Assembly: GCA_017627275.1 (NCBI GenBank)
Contig: JAGAHC010000052.1
Location: 1-40,838 of the forward strand
Direction of reading: 5' to 3'
From: Lachnospiraceae bacterium
GTDB lineage: Bacteria > Bacillota > Clostridia > Lachnospirales > Lachnospiraceae
Length of the DNA stretch: 40,838 bases
Shown here: piece after piece, positions 1 to 7,451 of the stretch
Numbering within the stretch: the stretch's first letter is position 1
Layout: the number at the start of each line of letters is the position of its first letter
Translations under genes and position numbers: made by a program
Notes under the pieces: generated by a model
Database searches by the model: none
Told to the model about the DNA's origin: nothing
What the model saw: the letters and a program-made list of their open reading frames with translations, nothing else

Positions 1-159
1 TACACGCACATGAGGGGAAAAGCAAGGATGCGAATGAAGGTTGGCCTGACCTATGCCTGCATGAACCTAAAAAAGCTGGCAAGGATGCTTAAGAGGATAG
101 GAAAGATTGGATCAGGAGGTCCAACCCATACGAATAAACCCTTTTTTGCCGCAGCCTGA
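1..159 (+). pseudogene. IS1182-like transposase, 3' end only
   Basis: Frame 1 is open from the window edge to a TGA at 157-159 and gives 52 residues. It contains the stretch RGKARMRMKVGLTYACMNLK, which resembles the C-terminal end of IS1182/DDE_Tnp_1_6 transposases, where a basic segment is followed by GLTFACMNLKK. The rest of the gene lies outside the window, so whether the element is intact cannot be judged. A strong inverted repeat follows at 181-202 and may be the element end or its terminator. The family call is from recalled sequence pattern. Confidence 0.7.
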
Positions 160-174
160 TTCGAATAAGGGATA

Positions 175-209
175 AAGCAATCCCGGAGCGAACGCTCCGG
201 GATAGCTTT
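175..209. repeat. Inverted repeat after the transposase end
   Basis: The arms TCCCGGAGCG (181-190) and CGCTCCGGGA (193-202) form a perfect 10-bp stem with a two-base loop. The pairing extends outward with AAAGC (175-179) and GCTTT (205-209). It is either the terminal repeat of the transposon or a bidirectional terminator between the transposase and the regulator on the other strand. Confidence 0.6.
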
Positions 210-221
210 GTCTTCAGTCTG

Positions 222-243
222 AGACTCTTAGGAGTCTTTTTTT
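222..243 (+). terminator. Intrinsic terminator
   Basis: AGACTC (222-227) pairs with GAGTCT (232-237) across a TTAG loop, followed by a run of seven T residues. It would stop plus-strand transcription coming from the transposase before it enters the oppositely oriented regulator gene. Confidence 0.6.
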
Positions 244-463
244 AATTCGGTTTATATGGAATCGGATTATCAGTCAAGCCAAGAAGATAATCAGAGCTTA
301 CGTTGTACAAATAAGAAAGCTTTATGAGAACATCAAGAGGTACTTCTCTGGTTCCATTCTCATAGTGCGAGTAGGCACGCTGCGAAATCTGCAATTTCTC
401 AGCGACAAAGGTTTGCGTCCAGAAATTCATTTCTCGTAAATCCTGTAATCTGTATAACTTCAT
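242..463 (-). CDS. XRE-family HTH transcriptional regulator
   Basis: This 73-residue protein is almost entirely one Cro/C1-type helix-turn-helix: the segment TFVAEKLQISQRAYSHYENG (residues 18-37) is the scanning and recognition helix pair, and the tail YLYNVSSDYLLGLTDN is typical of single-domain XRE repressors. It is divergent from the lipoprotein gene at 567, and the 100-bp spacer contains a direct repeat that could be its operator. It probably represses itself and possibly the lipoprotein/zinc-ribbon pair. No partner domain or sensor is visible. Confidence 0.85.
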   Translation of the reverse strand: MKLYRLQDLREMNFWTQTFVAEKLQISQRAYSHYENGTREVPLDVLIKLSYLYNVSSDYLLGLTDNPIPYKPN

Positions 464-478
464 TAATGATTATTTTAT

Positions 479-517
479 TTAGAACAAAATGGACTGTTTT
501 AAATTAGAACAATTTGG
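479..517. promoter_or_regulatory. Direct repeat TTAGAACAA-N2-TGG, candidate operator
   Basis: TTAGAACAA-AA-TGG (479-492) and TTAGAACAA-TT-TGG (504-517) are two near-identical copies 25 bp apart in the spacer between the divergent XRE and lipoprotein genes. A TAGAAT hexamer at 520-525 could be the lipoprotein -10 box, which would place the second copy in the promoter spacer. Assignment to the XRE regulator is inference. Confidence 0.45.
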
Positions 518-566
518 GCTAGAATTAATAAGACTGAGTTAATTTGATTCAACGAAGGGGTGTGAA

Positions 567-1508
567 ATGATGAAAAACACATGGAACAGAGTTCTTCCAA
601 TCATGTTAATTGGTTTGCTTCTTTGCGGGTGTGGCGGGGAGAAAAAGGAAGAGGCGTCTTCCGGCGCCGTTGAAAAGCTTCCGAGTGTCACTCAGAGTGA
701 AGAAACAACAGCAGAAGAACAAACTCAACAAGAAGAAGTCGTGGCACCATCTGAAATTGAATTTGATGAACTGACAGTAGTAGATAATGAGGAATGCCTG
801 CTTAAGATTACAGGGATTGACCCGAGCAACATATGGGGATATTCATTAAAGGCGCTTTTGGAAAACAAATCGTCAGACAAAACATATATGTTTGCTGTTA
901 TGAGTGCCGCAATAAACGGTGTAGAATCCGATCCTCTCTTTGCGACCGAGGTCGCACCGGGGAAAAAGTCAAATGAAACAATAAGTTTTTCAGACAGCAG
1001 CCTTCAGGAGAAGGGCGTTGGAGAGATTACCGATATTGAAATTGAATATCGTGTTTATGACACTGACGATTGGATGGCAGATCCGGTTGCACAGGATGTT
1101 TTTCATGTATTTCCTTTGGGAGAGGACAAAGCTACAAAGTATAAAAGAGAGGCTCAAAGTACAGATGTAGTACTTGCAGATAATGAACATGTGTCCGTTA
1201 TTCTGATTGGAACAGAAGAGGATCCCATCTGGGGTTATACGCTGAATCTGTATATTGAGAATAAGACAGATAGAAAAGTGATGGTCTCAGTCGAGGATGT
1301 TTCTGTAAACGGGTTTATGGCTGATCCTCTTTTTGCCAGAGAAGTTGGAGCAAAGAGAAGCGCATTTACTAACATATCTTGGATGGACTCAGCCTTTGAG
1401 GAAAATGGAATTGATACAGTTGAAAGCATTGAAATGACAATGCATGCATATGATAGTGAAAACTATGGGGACGATTACTTCAAGGACACCATAACACTTG
1501 ATTTCTAA
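567..1508 (+). CDS. Lipoprotein with a duplicated extracytoplasmic domain
   Basis: This is a predicted 313-residue lipoprotein. A basic start and hydrophobic segment (residues 1-20) end in a lipobox LLCGC, with Cys22 as the lipidation site, followed by a Glu/Ser/Thr-rich linker to about residue 65. The mature part consists of two similar domains of about 110 residues (about 68-185 and 200-313). Both contain an IWGY(S/T)L segment, an ENK(S/T) segment, an NG-x(2-3)-DPLF motif and a later S-x-ME/Y-x-YD strand, so the gene arose by internal duplication. The fold is probably an immunoglobulin-like beta sandwich of the kind seen in clostridial surface lipoproteins; no function is recognised. A ribosome binding site (GAAGGGG) precedes the tandem ATGATG start. 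The base composition is A+T-rich compared with the central window. It is followed after 11 bases by a zinc-ribbon membrane protein, probably in the same operon. Confidence 0.75.
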   Translation: MMKNTWNRVLPIMLIGLLLCGCGGEKKEEASSGAVEKLPSVTQSEETTAEEQTQQEEVVAPSEIEFDELTVVDNEECLLKITGIDPSNIWGYSLKALLENKSSDKTYMFAVMSAAINGVESDPLFATEVAPGKKSNETISFSDSSLQEKGVGEITDIEIEYRVYDTDDWMADPVAQDVFHVFPLGEDKATKYKREAQSTDVVLADNEHVSVILIGTEEDPIWGYTLNLYIENKTDRKVMVSVEDVSVNGFMADPLFAREVGAKRSAFTNISWMDSAFEENGIDTVESIEMTMHAYDSENYGDDYFKDTITLDF

Positions 1509-1519
1509 AGGGGGGAATA

Positions 1520-2023
1520 ATGCCTAGGAATAAACATATAGGAGCGCCTACTTACGATGATAGATTCACATGTGCTCACTGTGGAGAAAACACGGTTGAT
1601 GTAGAGGGATTTTGTACTGTTTGTGGTAATAAAGTGGTAAATTACAATGACGCCTCAATTCCTCACGGCTTTTCAGTATGGAAACTTGTGTCTGGCATAT
1701 TATCTATTATTCTTTTTATCCTGGTTGCGTTTCAGTCATGTGCCGCTGGCGTAGCAAATAGTTTACTGGAAAACGAAGAGGTTAGCGGAAGCGCAGGAAT
1801 GATCGTCGCCATAATGCTTCTTGTGGGAGGGATTGTTTCTATAGCAACAAGAAACTCAGTTGGAATAGCTTCAGACATTTCGCTTATTATTCTGTTTGGC
1901 AGTGGAGCCTTATTCGGATTCGTCCTTGCCGGAACTTTTTCGGACTTGCGAATCTGGGCATTTTGGTGCCTGGTTTGTGCTATTATTGCGATCATCTCTT
2001 TGGTAAAAAAGAGGAGACTCTAA
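1520..2023 (+). CDS. Zinc-ribbon membrane protein
   Basis: This 167-residue protein begins with a short zinc ribbon: Cys18-x2-Cys21 and Cys32-x2-Cys35 in the pattern CAHCG...CTVCG. About four hydrophobic helices follow (about 54-74, 92-109, 116-138, 144-162), and the protein ends in the basic tail KKRRL. The architecture suggests a membrane protein with a cytosolic zinc ribbon; no specific family function is recognised. A strong AGGGGGG ribosome binding site precedes the ATG. It is co-oriented with the lipoprotein gene 11 bases upstream and is followed by a strong terminator, so the two probably form a two-gene transcript under the divergent XRE regulator. Confidence 0.7.
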   Translation: MPRNKHIGAPTYDDRFTCAHCGENTVDVEGFCTVCGNKVVNYNDASIPHGFSVWKLVSGILSIILFILVAFQSCAAGVANSLLENEEVSGSAGMIVAIMLLVGGIVSIATRNSVGIASDISLIILFGSGALFGFVLAGTFSDLRIWAFWCLVCAIIAIISLVKKRRL

Positions 2024-2063
2024 AAGGCAAATACAAAGGCATTAAAGAGGAATGCTATTACTG

Positions 2064-2093
2064 AAAAATCACCTCATTTCAGAGGTGATTTTT
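2064..2093 (+). terminator. Intrinsic terminator after the lipoprotein operon
   Basis: AAAAATCACCTC (2064-2075) pairs perfectly with GAGGTGATTTTT (2082-2093) around a six-base loop, and the T run continues to 2094. Because the 5' arm is A-rich, the hairpin could also act in the other direction. Confidence 0.85.
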
Positions 2094-2172
2094 TCTTGCA
2101 AATATTCGAACGAGATGTTATTTTTATTTCCTGATCGGCGGGAATCTCCGCACGTATTTCCCTTAACCTCAG

Positions 2173-2201
2173 TTGCCTAATGAACGCATTTTTGCTATCA
2201 T
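2173..2201 (+). promoter_or_regulatory. Promoter of the HigBA-like operon
   Basis: TTGCCT at 2173-2178 and TATCAT at 2196-2201 are separated by 17 bases, and the toxin ATG follows 26 bases after the -10 box. No clear palindromic operator is seen around it. Confidence 0.55.
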
Positions 2202-2226
2202 AGCTTAGAAAAGAAAACGGGTCTTT

Positions 2227-2610
2227 ATGTACGAAATCATCTTCTATGAAACTGCCGGTGGAGTCTCTGAACTGTGGAACTACCTGGATGATCTGCGAAG
2301 GAAGGCAAAGAACAATAAGAACGCAAGGATTCAGCATAATCAGATCGTTCAGTATATTCAATTGCTTGAAGATCACGGCACGCGCTTGGGAGAGAAAATA
2401 ACAAAGCACCTTGAAGAAGATATTTGGGAGCTTCGCCCGGGGAGAAACAGAGTATTGTTTTTCTATCAAAACAGCAACACATATGTGTTATTGCACGGCT
2501 TTGTAAAAAAGACGCAGAAGACACCAAGGCGGGAAATAGAAAAAGCAAAAAGAGAACGGGATGACTGGAAAAAGAGGATGGGAAAAAATGAAAACGTGGA
2601 AAGATTATAA
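2227..2610 (+). CDS. RelE/HigB-type toxin (phage Gp49-like, DUF891)
   Basis: This is a 127-residue basic protein. The core IWELRPGRNRVLFFY followed by YVLLHGFVKKTQKTP is the hallmark of the Gp49-like/HigB branch of RelE-type mRNA interferases, with a conserved Arg- and Lys-rich active surface. The C-terminal tail from residue 95 is a strongly charged helix. In this family the toxin gene usually precedes the antitoxin, as here: the end of the gene overlaps the HTH antitoxin by 23 bases. It probably cleaves translated mRNA when the antitoxin is degraded. The ribosome binding site is weak, which fits low toxin expression. Confidence 0.85.
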   Translation: MYEIIFYETAGGVSELWNYLDDLRRKAKNNKNARIQHNQIVQYIQLLEDHGTRLGEKITKHLEEDIWELRPGRNRVLFFYQNSNTYVLLHGFVKKTQKTPRREIEKAKRERDDWKKRMGKNENVERL

Positions 2611-2875
2611 GGATCATGTACGCAAAACAGATCCTCAGGTAGGAAAAGATATTGATGAAGCGGAAATAGTTTCCGAGATTGTCGGGGCAATGATAGAACG
2701 CCGGCACACAATGAAACTGTCGCAAAGAGACCTGGCGGCCCTTTGCGGGATTCCGCATTCATCGGTGGCTCGGATAGAATCAGGAAAAACTATCCCAAAT
2801 CTCAGCACCCTGCTGAAGATATTCAGGGAATTGGAATTGCGACTGACAATTGAGCCGAAAAAGAATCGGGCGTAA
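2588..2875 (+). CDS. HigA-type HTH antitoxin
   Basis: This 95-residue protein has an XRE helix-turn-helix in its C-terminal half (LSQRDLAALCGIPHSSVARI). The tail IPNLSTLLKIFRELELRLTI is typical of HigA antitoxins paired with Gp49-like toxins. The start at 2588 (MKTWKDYKDH) is chosen over an upstream in-frame ATG at 2561 because AGAGGATGGG lies at the proper distance and because antitoxins of this group begin near this point. It overlaps the toxin gene by 23 bases, indicating translational coupling. It should neutralise the toxin and autorepress the operon. Confidence 0.85.
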   Translation: MKTWKDYKDHVRKTDPQVGKDIDEAEIVSEIVGAMIERRHTMKLSQRDLAALCGIPHSSVARIESGKTIPNLSTLLKIFRELELRLTIEPKKNRA

Positions 2876-2890
2876 AACCGGCTAATCGGT

Positions 2891-4192
2891 TTAATGCGCC
2901 GGCCGGTGCACCTGCATCACGCTGCCGATGGCTTCGACATACTTCTTGTCGACCAGCTCCTGCAACGCTTCATCCAATACCGTACGCTCTGTCTTGTAGA
3001 CGATAAAAATGAGCGGGACGGTATTTTTTTCTTCGTCTCCCTCGGCACGCTGCACCATGGAAGCAATGCCGATGCCGAAGCGCCCGAAGGTCGAAGAGAT
3101 GTTGCCGAGAACACCCGGCTTATCGGCGGCGGAGAGACGGATGTAATACTGATGCTGTCCTTCTCCGATGCAGGAGAGCTTCTCGTCGTAACGCAGAAGC
3201 GGCAGCAGGTCATAGTCGGATTCCTTCTCGATCCGTCTGGCGATGCTGATGATGTCGCCCATCACGGCGGAGCCGGTCGGCAAAGGACCTGCGCCCTTTC
3301 CGTAGAACATGAGATCGTCCACAGCGTTGCCGGTCAGATAGATCGCGTTGAATTCGTTGCTGACGGATGCGATCGGATGAGAGAACGGAACGAGCGTCGG
3401 CTCCACGTTGCAGGAGAAGACGTCATCCTGCTTCTTCGCGGAAGCAAGGAGCTTCACCTTGTAGCCGAACTCGGTCGCGTAGTTGATATCTTCCGTCGTG
3501 ACGGAGGTGATCCCCTGTGTCGGAATATCCTGCGGCGGAATATCCACGCCGAAGATGAGGGAGATCAGGATCGACAGCTTGTTGGCCACGTCATATCCTT
3601 CCACATCAGCGGTCGGGTCGGCTTCCGCGAGGCCCTTTTGCTGCGCGTCCTTTAAAACGTCCTCATAGGCGAGACCGTTGTCTGTCATCTGGGTAAGAAT
3701 ATAGTTGGTGGTCCCGTTCAGGATCCCCAGGATCTCATCAAAGTCATTGGAAAGAAGGGAAGTTGTGATGGCGTTGATGATCGGAATGCCGCCGCCGACG
3801 CTGGCCTCAAAGCGAAGCATCACGTGGTTTTCCTGAGCGAGGTTCTGCAGCATCTTGCCGTTTGCGGCGAGTGCCGCCTTGTTGGCGGTGACGACGTGTT
3901 TCCCGGCTTTCAGGGCGTCTGCCATGTAAGTCGTTGCCGGCTCGATTCCGCCGATCAGTTCCACGACGATGTCGATCTCGCTGTCTTCGATGATCTCGTA
4001 CGGATCGGTCACGTAGAGTTCTTTCGGGATGTCGATGCCGCGGTCCACGTCCGGTCTGCGGTTCAGGATCTTTACGATCTCGATGGAAGCGCCGATCGAT
4101 CCTTCGATCTTTTTGCGGTTGAGTTCCAGAGTCTGATAGGTACCTTTGGCGACGTTGCCGATGCCGAGAATGCCGAGTTTGATGCTTTTCAT
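2891..4192 (-). CDS. hom: Homoserine dehydrogenase
   Basis: The enzyme reduces aspartate semialdehyde to homoserine, the branch point towards threonine and methionine. It is 433 residues long, the usual size of the ACT-containing form. The N-terminal Rossmann fold carries GILGIGNVAKG (7-17). TANKAALA (102-109) holds the active-site lysine, and the family signature KGLAEADPTADVEGYDVANK spans 186-205. The C-terminal ACT domain starts near residue 349 with YYIRLSAADKPGVLG and suggests feedback inhibition by threonine. An AGGGGAG ribosome binding site precedes the ATG. No hom-linked thrB or thrC is adjacent. It converges on the antitoxin gene with only 15 bases between the stop codons, where a short 6-bp inverted repeat (AAACCG/CGGTTT, 2875-2892) is the only terminator-like feature. 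Confidence 0.96.
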   Translation of the reverse strand: MKSIKLGILGIGNVAKGTYQTLELNRKKIEGSIGASIEIVKILNRRPDVDRGIDIPKELYVTDPYEIIEDSEIDIVVELIGGIEPATTYMADALKAGKHVVTANKAALAANGKMLQNLAQENHVMLRFEASVGGGIPIINAITTSLLSNDFDEILGILNGTTNYILTQMTDNGLAYEDVLKDAQQKGLAEADPTADVEGYDVANKLSILISLIFGVDIPPQDIPTQGITSVTTEDINYATEFGYKVKLLASAKKQDDVFSCNVEPTLVPFSHPIASVSNEFNAIYLTGNAVDDLMFYGKGAGPLPTGSAVMGDIISIARRIEKESDYDLLPLLRYDEKLSCIGEGQHQYYIRLSAADKPGVLGNISSTFGRFGIGIASMVQRAEGDEEKNTVPLIFIVYKTERTVLDEALQELVDKKYVEAIGSVMQVHRPAH

Positions 4193-4234
4193 AACGAATC
4201 TCCCCTTACGGATAACAGTGCTTGAAACATTCTT

Positions 4235-4240
4235 ATTGTA
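4235..4240 (-). promoter_or_regulatory. Extended -10 element of hom
   Basis: On the minus strand the sequence reads TGGTACAAT, a TG-n extended -10 (TACAAT, 4240 down to 4235), about 43 bases upstream of the hom start. No good -35 is present, as is common for extended -10 promoters. Confidence 0.5.
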
Positions 4241-4260
4241 CCACGGTTTTGGAATTCTTT

Positions 4261-4289
4261 TTGAATTCGGGCGGAGAATTCCTTAGAAT
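4261..4289 (+). promoter_or_regulatory. Promoter of the alpha/beta hydrolase gene
   Basis: TTGAAT (4261-4266) and TAGAAT (4284-4289) are separated by 17 bases, about 43 bases before the hydrolase start codon. It is back to back with the hom promoter. Confidence 0.65.
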
Positions 4290-4331
4290 GGAAGAGACGT
4301 TGAAAACCGCCACAAGACAGGAGGCTGTGTC

Positions 4332-5072
4332 GTGAAAAAGGATTATGCGTTTACAAGGGAAGACGGTCTGGTGATCCGCGGGAGACTGTATGCGCCCGAT
4401 GTGGAGAAGTTTCCGATCGTGATCTTCGGACACGGATTCGGCAGCAATTATAAAGACCTGGAACACCACGCGCCGGAGATGGCAAAGGACGGCGTGGGCT
4501 GTCTTTTGATTGACTTCTGCGGCGGCGGGGAAGGCGGCACGAGCGATGGGAAGTGGGAGGATATGACACCGCGTACGGAGTGCCTCGACATGGAGACTGT
4601 CGTAATGCAGATCGGCCGGATAGAAGGCGCTGACACGGATAACGTGTTTGTGATGGGGGAAAGCCTCGGCGGCCTGGTGAGCGCGCTCGTCGCGGCAAAA
4701 CTGCCGGAGAAGGTGCGCGGCGCCATCCTCTGGTATCCGGCATTGGAGCTCCCGGATAAGGTCAGAAGGACCTTCCCGGACGGCATCGTACACGAGACGG
4801 AGTTCCTTGGGAGCACAGTGACCAAAGCCTATTATGAGGCATTATTGCCGATGCAGGCCTACGAAGAAGCGGCCCGCTACAAAGGCCCTGTCCTCATCGT
4901 GCAGGGGGATGCCGACGACATCGTTCCTGCGGAAAGCTCCGTGCACGCCCAACAGTGCTATGAGAACGCGGCGCTTCTGCTTTTGCCGAAGGCCGGCCAC
5001 GGCTTCGACTTCCCGGACAACGTCACGGCCCGCGAAGCATCTGTGCGATTTATCCTGAACCACGTAGAATGA
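4332..5072 (+). CDS. Alpha/beta hydrolase (esterase-like)
   Basis: This is a 246-residue cytosolic alpha/beta-hydrolase of the dienelactone hydrolase/S9-like esterase group. The triad is complete: nucleophile elbow GESLGG with Ser111, acid Asp195 in QGDADDIVP, and His223 in AGHGF. The oxyanion-hole segment is FGHGFGS (32-38). There is no signal peptide. The start is GTG, fixed by an AGGAGG-type site nine bases upstream. The substrate cannot be deduced; cinnamoyl-ester or short acyl-ester hydrolases of gut anaerobes have the same motif layout. It has its own promoter and converges on guaB across hairpin 5072-5115. Confidence 0.85.
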   Translation: MKKDYAFTREDGLVIRGRLYAPDVEKFPIVIFGHGFGSNYKDLEHHAPEMAKDGVGCLLIDFCGGGEGGTSDGKWEDMTPRTECLDMETVVMQIGRIEGADTDNVFVMGESLGGLVSALVAAKLPEKVRGAILWYPALELPDKVRRTFPDGIVHETEFLGSTVTKAYYEALLPMQAYEEAARYKGPVLIVQGDADDIVPAESSVHAQQCYENAALLLLPKAGHGFDFPDNVTAREASVRFILNHVE

Positions 5073-5115
5073 GGAACCACTGTCCCTGAGGAAACTGGTT
5101 CGTCCAGTGGTTCCT
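5072..5115. repeat. Intergenic hairpin A (GGAACCACT family)
   Basis: AGGAACCACTG (5072-5082) pairs with CAGTGGTTCCT (5105-5115) around a 22-base loop. It fills the gap between the convergent hydrolase and guaB genes and probably ends transcription from both sides, although no T run follows. The arms share their core with hairpins at 13212-13244 and 20874-20904. Confidence 0.7.
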
Positions 5116-5122
5116 TCCTTGA

Positions 5123-6628
5123 TCAGCTGCGCAGCGAATTATTGTTCTTCAGGATGACATCGTGACTGCCGCCTTCCACGATACTGACGGAAGAAACGAG
5201 CGTAAGCTTCGCCTCCTTCTTGAACTCCTCAAGGTCTGTGCAACCGCAGTTGCACATCGTGGACTTGATCTTGTAGACGCTCTTCTCCAGGTTGTCGCGC
5301 AAGGGACCTGCGTAGGTGACGTAGGAGTCGACGCCTTCTTCGAAGGAGAGGCCGGTCTTGCCGCCGAGGTCGTAGCGCTGCCAGTTGCGGGCGCGGTTGG
5401 ATCCTTCTCCCCAGTACTCCTTATAGAAAGTACCGCCCACCATGACCTTGTCGGTCGGGCTCTCGTCGAAACGCGCAAAGTAACGTCCCATCATCAGGAA
5501 GTCGGCGCCCATGGCCAGTGCCAGCGTCATATGGTAATCGTGGACGATGCCGCCGTCGGAACAGACGGGGACGTAGATACCGGTCTTTTCATAATACTCA
5601 TCGCGCGCGGCCACCACATCGATCAGCGCGGAAGCCTGTCCGCGGCCGATGCCCTTGGTCTCACGCGTGATGCAGATGGAGCCGCCGCCGATACCGACCT
5701 TGACGAAGTCAGCGCCTGCTTCTGCCAGGAACAGGAAGCCGTCCCGGTCGACGACGTTGCCGGCGCCGATCTTCACACTGTCGCCGTATTCCTTCCGCAC
5801 GAAGTCGATGGTCTTTTTCTGCCAGACGGAGAATCCTTCCGAAGAGTCGATGCAGAGGACATCGGCCCCCGCTTCGACCAGCGCTGGGATACGCTCCGCA
5901 TAATCGCGGGTATTGATGCCGGCGCCGACCAGATACCGCTTCTGGGCATCCAGCACTTCGTTGGGGTTGGCCTTGTGCTCGGCATAGTCTTTACGGAATA
6001 CAAAGTACATCAGACGCCCGTCGTCATCCACGATGGGCAGAGAATTCAGCTTGTGTTCCCAGATGATATCGTTGGCTTCACTTAAGGAGGTGTTTCCGGG
6101 CGCCGTGATGAGTTTTTCCAGCGGCGTCATAAAGTCGGCGACCTTCTCTTCGGTGCTCATGCGGCTGACGCGGTAGTCTCTGCTGGAAACGATGCCGAGG
6201 AGCTTTCCGTTCGAGGTGCCGTCCTCCGTCACGGCGACGGTGGAATAGCCGTTTTGTTCCTTCAGATCCAGGATATCTGCGAGTGTCTGATCAGGCATGA
6301 CGTTGGAAGCGCTGGTCACGAATCCTGCCTTGTAACTCTTGACGCGTGCGACCATGGCGGCTTCCGACTCAATGGACTGTGATCCGAAGATAAAGGAGAT
6401 CCCGCCTTCCTTGGCGAGTGCGATGGCCATGGTGTCATTGGATACGGACTGCATGATGGCGGAACAGAAGGGAACGTTTAAGGACAACGCCGGGTCCTCT
6501 CCCTTTTTGAATTTCACGAGCGGTGTCTTCAGACTGACGTTTCCCGGGATGCAGTTTTCATCCGTATAACGCGGGATAAGCAGGTATTCGCTGAATGTTC
6601 TGGAAGGTTCGCTGATATAATAGGCCAT
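5123..6628 (-). CDS. guaB: Inosine-5'-monophosphate dehydrogenase
   Basis: IMPDH oxidises IMP to XMP with NAD+, the first committed step of GMP synthesis. It has 501 residues from the chosen start MAYYISEPS, which follows AAAGGAG at good spacing; an upstream in-frame ATG at 6697 has no such site. The order is an N-terminal barrel part, a pair of CBS domains (about 105-220) that sense nucleotides, and the catalytic part with [11 protein letters not shown], in which Cys319 is the nucleophile. The flap contains [11 protein letters not shown], where Arg-Tyr provide the general base. The C-terminus carries a CNCGC cluster near residue 465, which is unusual for IMPDH and may be structural. The gene is divergent from the pur operon whose end product it consumes. 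Confidence 0.95.
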   Translation of the reverse strand: MAYYISEPSRTFSEYLLIPRYTDENCIPGNVSLKTPLVKFKKGEDPALSLNVPFCSAIMQSVSNDTMAIALAKEGGISFIFGSQSIESEAAMVARVKSYKAGFVTSASNVMPDQTLADILDLKEQNGYSTVAVTEDGTSNGKLLGIVSSRDYRVSRMSTEEKVADFMTPLEKLITAPGNTSLSEANDIIWEHKLNSLPIVDDDGRLMYFVFRKDYAEHKANPNEVLDAQKRYLVGAGINTRDYAERIPALVEAGADVLCIDSSEGFSVWQKKTIDFVRKEYGDSVKIGAGNVVDRDGFLFLAEAGADFVKVGIGGGSICITRETKGIGRGQASALIDVVAARDEYYEKTGIYVPVCSDGGIVHDYHMTLALAMGADFLMMGRYFARFDESPTDKVMVGGTFYKEYWGEGSNRARNWQRYDLGGKTGLSFEEGVDSYVTYAGPLRDNLEKSVYKIKSTMCNCGCTDLEEFKKEAKLTLVSSVSIVEGGSHDVILKNNNSLRS

Positions 6629-6699
6629 GCGTTTCTCCTTTAAAAATGAGTGAAGGTTATCAGACAGGTATCCTCTTATAAAAATGGTTAGACACATCC

Positions 6700-6705
6700 A
6701 TTATA
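6700..6705 (-). promoter_or_regulatory. guaB -10 box
   Basis: TATAAT on the minus strand (6705 down to 6700) lies about 70 bases upstream of the guaB start codon. The -35 region is weak. Confidence 0.5.
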
Positions 6706-6798
6706 GGACAAAGACAGGGAAATGGAATAGCAGACAAAATCCACAAAAAAACCCGGACTTACCCCGCAAAAATGGCTATTTTCAGCAGACGCTTCTTC

Positions 6799-6828
6799 TT
6801 GACGTTAAAAACGGCCATAGTTTATCAT
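6799..6828 (+). promoter_or_regulatory. pur operon promoter
   Basis: TTGACG (6799-6804) and TATCAT (6823-6828) are separated by 18 bases. The predicted transcription start is near 6835, giving a leader of about 100 bases before purE. Confidence 0.65.
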
Positions 6829-6867
6829 GGGTACATGAAAAACAGCCTGAAAAAACCCGAATAACAC

Positions 6868-6900
6868 GCGCATCGCAGAGGTCTTTTGCGATGCGCTTTT
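6868..6900 (+). terminator. Leader hairpin of the pur operon, candidate attenuator
   Basis: GCGCATCGCA (6868-6877) pairs perfectly with TGCGATGCGC (6887-6896), followed by TTTTGTACTTTTAT. It sits after the predicted start site and before purE, where a terminator would make sense only as a regulated attenuator. Directly upstream, 6835-6864 is a nine-codon ORF (MKNSLKKPE) beginning at the predicted start site. Confidence 0.55.
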
Positions 6901-6933
6901 GTACTTTTATCTGAGAATCTGAAGGAGCCGGTC

Positions 6934-7416
6934 ATGAAAAAAATAGCCATTATTATGGGAAGCGACAGCGATCTGCCCGTTGTGAAGAAAGCGGCGGATA
7001 TGCTGCGGGAGTTTGACGTGCCGTTTGAAGCGCATGTTCTTTCGGCACACCGCACGCCGGAAGAGGCGGCGGCATTCACAAAAAGCGCCAGAGAAAACGG
7101 CTTCGGCGTCATCATCGCGGCAGCCGGCATGGCGGCGCACCTGGCAGGAGCCGTGGCGGCAAACACAACGCTTCCGGTCATCGGTATCCCCATGAAGTCA
7201 GGGGCCCTGGGCGGGATGGATGCCCTGCTTTCGACCGTACAGATGCCTTCGGGCATTCCGGTCGCGACCGTGGCGATCGACGGTGCGGCCAACGCGGCGC
7301 TTTTGGCCATCGAAATGCTTGCGATCGAGGACGAGGGCCTTGCGCAGAAGCTGGAAGCCAAGCGAGGAAGCGGAAAGGAAACAGTACTCACAAAGGATCA
7401 GAATCTCGAAATATAA
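6934..7416 (+). CDS. purE: 5-(carboxyamino)imidazole ribonucleotide mutase / AIR carboxylase
   Basis: PurE delivers the carboxyl group that forms CAIR from AIR or N5-CAIR. It is 160 residues, the family's normal size. MGSDSD (8-13) and SAHRTP (37-42) form the nucleotide site, and the Gly/Ala-rich [11 protein letters not shown] is the catalytic loop with its histidine. The start at 6934 follows AAGGAG; the longer frame from 6886 would begin inside the leader hairpin. It is the first gene of the pur operon. No purK is found in the window, so either purK is elsewhere or this PurE uses CO2/bicarbonate with AIR directly, as class II enzymes do. Confidence 0.95.
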   Translation: MKKIAIIMGSDSDLPVVKKAADMLREFDVPFEAHVLSAHRTPEEAAAFTKSARENGFGVIIAAAGMAAHLAGAVAANTTLPVIGIPMKSGALGGMDALLSTVQMPSGIPVATVAIDGAANAALLAIEMLAIEDEGLAQKLEAKRGSGKETVLTKDQNLEI

Positions 7417-7451
7417 ACCGCGCAGTCAAAAAGAAAGGAAAGGAAAAAAAC

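Larger units (their letters stand above)
6629..6933. promoter_or_regulatory. Divergent guaB-purE control region
   Basis: This roughly 300-base region holds a guaB -10 box on the minus strand, the pur operon promoter, and a transcribed leader with a terminator-like hairpin. I looked for a purine riboswitch core (TATAA...GG with conserved loops) and for paired PurR boxes on both strands and found neither. A lone half-site-like CCGAATAA lies at 6857-6864. Confidence 0.6.

Noticed and set aside
6640..6930. Purine riboswitch or PurR box pair upstream of purE
   Set aside because: The conserved loop sequences of the guanine/adenine aptamer are absent on both strands, and only one CCGAA half-site is seen.
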